From Bacillota bacterium (GTDB taxonomy: Bacteria; Vulcanimicrobiota; JAMDEM01), in NCBI GenBank assembly GCA_023486985.1, contig JAMDEM010000014.1:1-7206 (forward strand): 7,206 nt of DNA. The letters are read 5' to 3'. Below, piece after piece: positions 1 to 4,434 of this stretch. Below the pieces are notes generated by a model. The model worked only from the letters and a program-made list of their open reading frames with translations, was not told the DNA's origin and ran no database searches. Numbering within the stretch: the stretch's first letter is position 1; each line of letters starts with the position of its first letter. A program made the translations under genes and the position numbers.

Positions 1-1669
1 AAATCAGGCTTTAAGGGCAAAAGAGCTTTATAAAAGAGATGTGGATTATGTTATAAAAGACGGTGAAATTATAATAGTTGATGAGTTTACCGGACGGCTC
101 ATGTTCGGCAGGAGATACTCAGACGGGCTTCATCAGGCAATTGAGGCAAAGGAAGGCGTGAAGGTCAAGGAGGAGGATCAGACTCTTGCTACCATAACTT
201 TCCAGAACTTCTTTCTCCTTTATGAGAAGCTTGCCGGAATGACAGGTACCGCCGCCACAGAAGAGAAGGAATTCAGGGAAATCTACGGGCTTGATGTAGT
301 GGTTATCCCCACGCACATGCCTATGGTAAGGGTTGACAATTCTGATCAGATTTACCGCACCGAGGAGGCAAAATTCCAGGCTGTAATTAAAGAGATAGAA
401 GAAATGAATAAATCCGGAAGGCCTGTTCTTGTCGGCACCAGGTCTATTGAAATGTCCGAGAATTTAAGCGAACGCCTGAAGCACAAGGGAATTCCTCATC
501 AGGTACTTAATGCCAAGTATCATGAAAAAGAAGCGATGATAATTGCCCAGGCAGGCAAGAAAGGCGCCGTTACCATAGCAACAAACATGGCTGGCCGAGG
601 TGTTGATATAATTCTGGGCGGAAGTCCCCCGGAGCCTGAAGAAGCGGCTGAGATAAAACAGGTTGGCGGACTTCATATCATAGGAACAGAACGTCATGAG
701 AGCAGAAGAATTGACAATCAGCTTAGAGGACGCTCGGGAAGGCAGGGAGACCTGGGCTCCTCAAGGTTTTATGTTTCCCTTGAAGATGAATTGATGCGGC
801 TTTTTGGCTCTGATAAAATTTCAGGTCTTATGAGCAAGCTGGGGGTGGATGAAGACGTTCCCATTGAACACGGCTGGATAACCAAAGCAATTGAAAATGC
901 CCAGGCACGCGTTGAGAATCATCATTTTGACGTAAGAAAACAGGTCAAGGAATATGACGATGTAATGAACAAGCAGAGGGAAGTCATATACTCTGAAAGA
1001 CGGCGCATCCTTGAAGGCGAGAATTTAAAACCTCACATGATGGAGATGATAGGGACTTACATTGACAACCTTCTTGACCTTTACTCGCCCGAAAACGTGA
1101 GGCACGATGAGTGGGATGTGAATTCCCTTTTCCAGGCATGCAAGGAAACCTTTCCTCTTCCCTTTGATGCAAAAGTGACTGATTTAAGTTCCCCGAAACG
1201 GGATGAATTGAAAGAAACTATAATGCAGTGGGCGGCTGATGCCTATGAGGAAAAAGAGCAGAGGATTGGCTCCGAGATGATGAGGGAAGCTGAGCGGATT
1301 GTGCTTCTCCATAATATTGATACAAAATGGATAGATCATTTAAGCGGCATGGAAGTGTTAAGAGAGGGTATCGGATTAAGAGGCTATGGAGGAAAGGACC
1401 CGCGTGTTGAATATATAAATGAATCTTTTGAAATGTTCCAGGGCTTGAAAAACAGTATAATGGAAGATACGGTTAAATATCTTTACAAAATTGAGGTTGT
1501 TGACAGAGCCAAGGCTGAGAAGAAAACGCCTTACAGGGTTGTGCGCACCAACAGGGATGATGACGGGAGGGGCACGACTATCAGGCGGGAGAAGAAAATA
1601 GGCAGGAATGAGCCCTGTCCGTGTGGAAGCGGAAAAAAATATAAAAAGTGCTGCGGAGTGAATGCATAA
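1..1669 (+). CDS. secA: SecA preprotein translocase ATPase, C-terminal part (5' truncated by window edge)
   Basis: SecA is the cytosolic ATPase motor that pushes preproteins through the SecYEG channel. The frame is open from the window edge (first full codon at base 2), so the gene begins upstream. The GTG at 41 is an internal Val codon, not a start. 555 residues remain of a family usually 830-950 long; most of NBD1 and the start of the preprotein cross-linking region are missing. Visible in order (numbering from base 2): DEFTGR (27-32), LAGMTGTA (77-84), NBD2 with TNMAGRGVDI (194-203) and QLRGRSGRQGD (240-250), the helical scaffold with EYDDVMNKQR, the two-helix finger region around IDHLSGMEVLREGIGLRGYG, and a C-terminal SEC-C zinc motif CPCGSG...KKCC (bases 1616-1654) that in known SecA binds zinc, SecB or ribosomes. 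The NBD2 insertion after ILGG is short compared with E. coli. The last base of its TAA stop is the first base of the next gene's ATG. Identity is secure. Confidence 0.98.
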   Translation, partial: NQALRAKELYKRDVDYVIKDGEIIIVDEFTGRLMFGRRYSDGLHQAIEAKEGVKVKEEDQTLATITFQNFFLLYEKLAGMTGTAATEEKEFREIYGLDVVVIPTHMPMVRVDNSDQIYRTEEAKFQAVIKEIEEMNKSGRPVLVGTRSIEMSENLSERLKHKGIPHQVLNAKYHEKEAMIIAQAGKKGAVTIATNMAGRGVDIILGGSPPEPEEAAEIKQVGGLHIIGTERHESRRIDNQLRGRSGRQGDLGSSRFYVSLEDELMRLFGSDKISGLMSKLGVDEDVPIEHGWITKAIENAQARVENHHFDVRKQVKEYDDVMNKQREVIYSERRRILEGENLKPHMMEMIGTYIDNLLDLYSPENVRHDEWDVNSLFQACKETFPLPFDAKVTDLSSPKRDELKETIMQWAADAYEEKEQRIGSEMMREAERIVLLHNIDTKWIDHLSGMEVLREGIGLRGYGGKDPRVEYINESFEMFQGLKNSIMEDTVKYLYKIEVVDRAKAEKKTPYRVVRTNRDDDGRGTTIRREKKIGRNEPCPCGSGKKYKKCCGVNA

Positions 1670-2004
1670 TGGATGAAAAAATTCAAACCGGTGAAAAAGC
1701 CGGAAACGTATCATTTGAAACCATCAAGTTTTTTATGCAGGGACTGGGATCTTTTATTGCTGCGCTGATAGTTGGTGTAATTGTAACTACAATTTTAAGA
1801 GCGATTTTCAAAGGCGCATCAATATGGTTGAAACTGATTTTTATAGCGGCTGCTTTTGCGTGCCCTCACTATCTTTATCCATACTTCAGTAAAACTTATC
1901 ATTTAACAAATCTCTTTGCTTATAATCTAATGGCTTACGGAGCTGCGGCGGGATTCAGCGTGGGCCTTTTCATAGAACCGTTCCGCTCACCGATTGTTTC
2001 TTAA
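1669..2004 (+). CDS. Small three-helix integral membrane protein, unknown function
   Basis: A 111-residue protein I do not recognise. The ATG at 1669 shares its A with the secA stop (TAATG), and GGAG at 1655-1658 inside the secA tail is a plausible ribosome site, so translation is probably coupled to secA. A longer start at GTG 1648 would lie within secA and add seven polar residues; I prefer the ATG. The N-terminal 20 residues are polar. Three hydrophobic stretches follow, at about 21-47, 52-73 and 82-103, with short basic connectors (RAIFKG, SKTYH) and a short tail ending SPIVS. There is no cleavable signal, no catalytic motif and one Cys (65) in the second helix. Position between secA and prfB suggests only that it is expressed with them; a role in secretion is a guess. 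The frame stays open for 35 codons past the TAA stop (see findings). Confidence 0.75.
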   Translation: MDEKIQTGEKAGNVSFETIKFFMQGLGSFIAALIVGVIVTTILRAIFKGASIWLKLIFIAAAFACPHYLYPYFSKTYHLTNLFAYNLMAYGAAAGFSVGLFIEPFRSPIVS

Positions 2005-2101
2005 GAGCGGTCTGGTCGTTACGAGCATGTAGTGCCAGTTACCAGAACGGGCAGGAGCAAGATTATTATACCGCTGAATATAGATATTAAGGAGAAAACA
2101 A
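2005..2101 (+). other. Intergenic leader between the small membrane gene and prfB
   Basis: These 97 bases contain a 6-bp inverted repeat (TCTGGT 2011-2016, ACCAGA 2041-2046) with a 24-base loop and no following T-run, so it is not a credible intrinsic terminator. A possible weak promoter for prfB is TTACCA (2039-2044) with TATTAT (2064-2069), but the 19-base spacing is poor. The same stretch is an uninterrupted in-frame continuation of the preceding gene up to TGA at 2110-2112. Read-through transcription from secA into prfB is the simplest reading. Confidence 0.4.
2089..2094 (+). promoter_or_regulatory. Ribosome binding site of prfB
   Basis: AAGGAG lies 7 bases before the GTG at 2102. It decides the start: the same frame is closed upstream by TAG at 2081-2083, and the next candidate (ATG 2135) has no comparable Shine-Dalgarno sequence and would leave only a 12-codon first segment. 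Confidence 0.8.
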
Positions 2102-3197
2102 GTGCTGAATGAATTTCAAACAAAACTTGAAGAGATGAAAGAAAAAATCAAGAAAATGCGGAGGTATCTTTGACCTGGATTCCAGGTTAGCTAAAAAGCA
2201 GGTTCTTGAAGAGGCAATAGCAAAGCCTGATTTCTGGCAGGACCAGGAAAAAGCCAGGAGAACCACGCAGGAGCTTGCATCATTCAAAGATACCATTGAG
2301 AAGTGGAATGAGCTGGAGAAAAAGTCGCAGGACCTGGAAATTTTTCTGCAGGTTGCATCGGATGATGATGCCGGGGCGATAAAAGATATAAAGAATGAAA
2401 TGGAAAGCCTGGAGCAGGCAATTTATAACCTTGAGCTCCAGGCTTTGCTTTCTGAGGAATATGATTCCAAAAACGCAATTCTTTCCGTTCATGCCGGAGC
2501 AGGCGGTACCGATGCCCAGGACTGGGCGGAGATGCTTCTTCGCATGTATCTAAGGTGGTCTGAGAGGAAAGGATTTAAAACCGAGATTGCCGATATATCC
2601 GCCGGCGAAGAAGTCGGCATAAAAAGCTGTACGGTAATTGTATCAGGCGAGAATGCCTACGGATACCTGAAGACTGAAAGAGGCATTCACAGGCTTGTAA
2701 GACTTTCCCCCTTTGATGCCAATCATAGAAGGCATACATCCTTTGCCCTGATTGAGGTAATTCCTGAAATAGAAGAAGATATAAAGATTGATATTAACCC
2801 TGATGATTTAAAAATAGAAACTTTCAGGGCAAGCGGCGCCGGCGGACAGCATGTAAACAAGACTGACTCGGCGGTAAGGATTACCCACCTTTCCACAGGA
2901 ATTATAGTTCAGTGCCAGAATGAAAGATCCCAGCACTCCAACAGGCTGACAGCGATGAAGATACTTAAGGCAAAGCTTTTTGAAAGGGAGAGGGAAGAGC
3001 AGGAGAAGAGGCTTGCCTCCCTTAAAGGAGAGCACAGGGATATTGCATGGGGCAATCAGATAAGGTCATATGTTCTTCACCCCTATACGGTTGTAAAAGA
3101 CCATAGAACAAATTTTGAAATAGGAAATATACAGGCAGTGCTTGATGGAGAGATAGACCCCTTCATCAGATCTTTTCTTGAATCAAAAGTGGCATAA
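2102..3197 (+). CDS. prfB: Peptide chain release factor 2, made by programmed +1 frameshift
   Basis: RF2 recognises UGA and UAA in the ribosomal A site and triggers hydrolysis of peptidyl-tRNA. The coding sequence is join(2102..2170, 2172..3197): 23 codons from GTG 2102, a slip at CTT over the in-frame TGA 2171-2173, then 341 codons in the +1 frame beginning GAC, giving 364 residues (E. coli RF2 is 365). Without the shift, only a 265-residue fragment from ATG 2400 would be annotated, lacking most of the N-terminal helical domain. Diagnostic residues are the SPF anticodon-like tripeptide (202-204, bases 2706-2714), which marks RF2 and not RF1 (PxT), and the catalytic GGQ loop (247-249, bases 2841-2849). 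Residue 243 is Ala; the equivalent E. coli K-12 position 246 is the activity-lowering Thr, so this looks like the fully active form. The gene stops with TAA. It follows secA and a small membrane gene; secA-prfB proximity occurs in several bacterial groups. Confidence 0.97.
2160..2174 (+). promoter_or_regulatory. prfB programmed +1 frameshift site (autoregulatory)
   Basis: The sequence reads CGG AGG TAT CTT TGA C. The internal Shine-Dalgarno-like GGAGG (2160-2164) sits 3 bases before CTT (2168-2170), the same spacing as in E. coli prfB (AGG GGG TAT CTT TGA C). CTT can re-pair as TTT, and TGA followed by C is a slow termination context. In the known mechanism, scarce RF2 makes the ribosome pause at UGA and slip +1, yielding full-length RF2, while abundant RF2 terminates at codon 24. 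All elements of that mechanism are visible here, and the reading frames on both sides match RF2. Confidence 0.95.
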
Positions 3198-3240
3198 ACA
3201 ATAAACCGTTACCCTGTTCCCTCTTATAAACAAATTGCCA

Positions 3241-3299
3241 TATTCATGGAAGGAATACTGTAATTCCAGATGTCTCAAAAATTTTCTCAGTATTCATGG
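3241..3299 (+). repeat. 9-bp direct repeat TATTCATGG, copies 50 bp apart
   Basis: TATTCATGG occurs at 3241-3249 and 3291-3299, just upstream of the putative promoter. The first copy overlaps CCAT-ATTC-ATGG, a small dyad. Two near-promoter copies at about five helical turns could be an operator pair, but a 9-mer repeated once in AT-rich DNA can also be chance. Confidence 0.3.
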
Positions 3300-3307
3300 T
3301 TATATAC

Positions 3308-3335
3308 TTGATTTAGGATTGCTAAATGTTATTAT
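3308..3335 (+). promoter_or_regulatory. Candidate sigma70-type promoter for the exported-protein gene
   Basis: TTGATT (3308-3313, 4/6 to TTGACA) is followed after 16 bases by TATTAT (3330-3335, 5/6 to TATAAT). Transcription would begin near 3342, leaving a leader of under 30 bases that carries the Shine-Dalgarno sequence. Overlapping alternative -10 hexamers (TTATAT 3332, TATATT 3333) have longer spacers. It suggests this gene is transcribed separately from secA-prfB. Confidence 0.45.
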
Positions 3336-3357
3336 ATTGAGAGAAAGAAAATGCAGA

Positions 3358-3362
3358 AGGGG
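3358..3362 (+). promoter_or_regulatory. Ribosome binding site of the exported-protein gene
   Basis: AGGGG lies 7 bases before ATG 3370. Together with the signal peptide beginning at this Met, it fixes the start at 3370 and not at the upstream in-frame TTG 3235. Confidence 0.7.
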
Positions 3363-3369
3363 TGAGAAA

Positions 3370-4284
3370 ATGGCTAAAAAGTTATTCATCTTTATTTTGT
3401 TTGCAGTGTTATCTTTGTTTTTAAGCGGCTATGCCGGTTCAAAGAATCTCGATACTAAAACTGAAACTAAAAAAACTCCGGCTTTATCCTCCGGACCTGA
3501 ATTAAAAACTAAAAGCTTTTCATCTGAAAAATCATCTGCAGCCTACGGAATTGAAAAGAAAATAATCCAGAAAATCAAGGCTGACCTGGACAACGACGGC
3601 AGGGTTGAAACGGTTATAGGCGGCAATAACTATGGCGCTGATAATCCAAAGGGTTTTTGCGTTGTAGAGAAAAAGACGGACAATAAAAAAGTATATATAA
3701 ATTTATTTAAAGATGAAGAATATGTAACTTACTTTGAAAAAATGAAAGTATGGCACAACTCTGATGCGGGGTCAAATCTTCTTTTAGTAACAACGAGAGA
3801 AGGAAGCGGGGATTTTTTGACTCCATATATATTTAAATTTGATCCGGAATCCGGAAGCTATAAAAATATTTTGATTTATGAGCCCGTGAAAAAATTCCTG
3901 GATCTTGGCGCCGGCAGGTATAAAATTGAAGGGCAAAATATAGTCTTTTCAAAAGTTGACCCCGGTTATGGCGAAAAATTCAGTTCCAATTATGCTGCTA
4001 AAAGGTTGTCTCCGCGAGTGGAGTTTTTATATAGTTATGATGTTAAGAGATTAGCTTTTGCAAATAAGAAGGTAACTTATGAACTGCCTTTAAAGGAAGC
4101 TCCCGGAGAGTATCTTGAAGCGCTTCGCTGGTTGTCAAAAGCGGACGAAGAGAATGTTAGCAAATCAAAAGAGGCAAAAGTTGATTATCGCCGGGCTCTA
4201 AAATATTTGAAACTGGCGGAACAAAAAAATAATAAGGAAGCTTTCCAGAAGGCAATTATATATTGCAGGGAGCGGTTAAAATGA
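3370..4284 (+). CDS. Exported protein of unknown function with degenerate lipobox and Ca-binding-like loop
   Basis: A 304-residue protein I cannot assign to a named family. The N-terminus is a classic signal peptide: MAKK, a hydrophobic core to about residue 18, then LSGYAGSK. The lipobox pattern L-S-G-x is present, but residue 21 is Tyr (TAT, 3430-3432) where lipoproteins have Cys; the nearest Cys is residue 97. Cleavage by signal peptidase I after YA (22) is therefore plausible. Residues 25-58 are a Lys/Thr/Ser-rich linker. DLDNDGRVE at 72-80 has the D-x-D-x-D-G-x-x-E form of Ca-binding loops seen in FG-GAP/VCBS-type and similar extracellular domains. A beta-rich middle (to about 240) contains LLLVTTREGSGDF and YIFKFDPESGSYKNI, strand patterns typical of such domains. 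From about 245 it becomes helical and charged, resembling a single TPR-like hairpin pair. It ends with TGA. It is likely periplasmic or surface exposed and a Sec substrate; the function is unknown. Confidence 0.85.
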   Translation: MAKKLFIFILFAVLSLFLSGYAGSKNLDTKTETKKTPALSSGPELKTKSFSSEKSSAAYGIEKKIIQKIKADLDNDGRVETVIGGNNYGADNPKGFCVVEKKTDNKKVYINLFKDEEYVTYFEKMKVWHNSDAGSNLLLVTTREGSGDFLTPYIFKFDPESGSYKNILIYEPVKKFLDLGAGRYKIEGQNIVFSKVDPGYGEKFSSNYAAKRLSPRVEFLYSYDVKRLAFANKKVTYELPLKEAPGEYLEALRWLSKADEENVSKSKEAKVDYRRALKYLKLAEQKNNKEAFQKAIIYCRERLK

Positions 4285-4434
4285 CAGGAAACAATTGATT
4301 GACCGGGACTGTTTTTCTGTAATGCCTTCAATTTCTTTTAACACTTTCCTCTGGCGTCATAATTGAAGATTATAGCATTATGGAAGAGACTGTCAACAAG
4401 AGGTAAGGCAAAGTTTCCATAGAATTTTAACTTT
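4285..4434 (+). other. Intergenic region upstream of the P-type ATPase
   Basis: These 150 AT-rich bases include a T5 run (4312-4316) without a GC stem before it, so no intrinsic terminator is supported. A 6-bp dyad, CATAAT (4358-4363) and ATTATG (4377-4382), has a 13-base loop and could be a regulator site. I see no M-box-like magnesium riboswitch, although the space is too short for me to exclude other leader elements. GAGG at 4400-4403 is about 30 bases from the start codon, too far to serve as its ribosome site. Confidence 0.5.
4420..4425 (+). promoter_or_regulatory. Possible -10 element directly before the ATPase start
   Basis: TAGAAT (5/6 to TATAAT) ends 9 bases before ATG 4435, so transcription from it would start almost at the start codon and give a leaderless or near-leaderless mRNA. 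No good -35 hexamer lies at 16-18 bases (CTGTCA at 4390 is 24 bases away). This is weak and speculative, noted because no Shine-Dalgarno sequence precedes this start. Confidence 0.2.

Larger units (their letters stand above)
3198..3369 (+). other. Intergenic region between prfB and the exported-protein gene
   Basis: The 172 bases hold a short inverted repeat (GGAAT 3252-3256, ATTCC 3263-3267), a 9-bp direct repeat, and the promoter and ribosome site annotated separately. No intrinsic terminator for prfB is convincing, as the short stem lacks a T-run. A TTG-initiated extension of the downstream frame from 3235 exists, but it has no Shine-Dalgarno sequence and would bury the signal peptide, so I treat it as non-coding. 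Confidence 0.6.

Noticed and set aside
41..43. GTG as a translation start of a 542-residue SecA
   Set aside because: The frame is open to the window edge and the upstream codons (NQALRAKELYKRD) are normal SecA sequence, so this GTG is an internal Val and the gene is simply truncated.
1376..1714. 112-codon minus-strand ORF opposite the secA end
   Set aside because: Antisense to conserved SecA C-terminal codons including the zinc motif; a shadow of the real gene.
2011..2046. Intrinsic terminator between the small membrane gene and prfB
   Set aside because: Only 6 bp of stem, a 24-base loop and no downstream T-run.
2400..3197. A standalone 265-residue release factor starting at ATG 2400
   Set aside because: Upstream +1-frame codons 2172-2399 encode the expected RF2 N-terminal domain and join to a start at 2102 through a canonical frameshift site.
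3252..3275. Terminator after prfB (GGAAT / ATTCC stem)
   Set aside because: The stem is 5 bp and AT-rich and is not followed by consecutive T residues.
3235..3369. 45-residue N-terminal extension of the exported protein from TTG 3235
   Set aside because: No Shine-Dalgarno sequence, poor start codon, and it would place a signal peptide internally; ATG 3370 has AGGGG at 7 bases.
4295..4318. Terminator ending in the T5 run at 4312-4316
   Set aside because: There is no complementary GC-rich stem immediately before the T-run.
4285..4434. Magnesium-sensing riboswitch upstream of the MgtA-like gene
   Set aside because: I could not find the conserved core or multi-helix layout of an M-box, and the gap has only a weak AT dyad.
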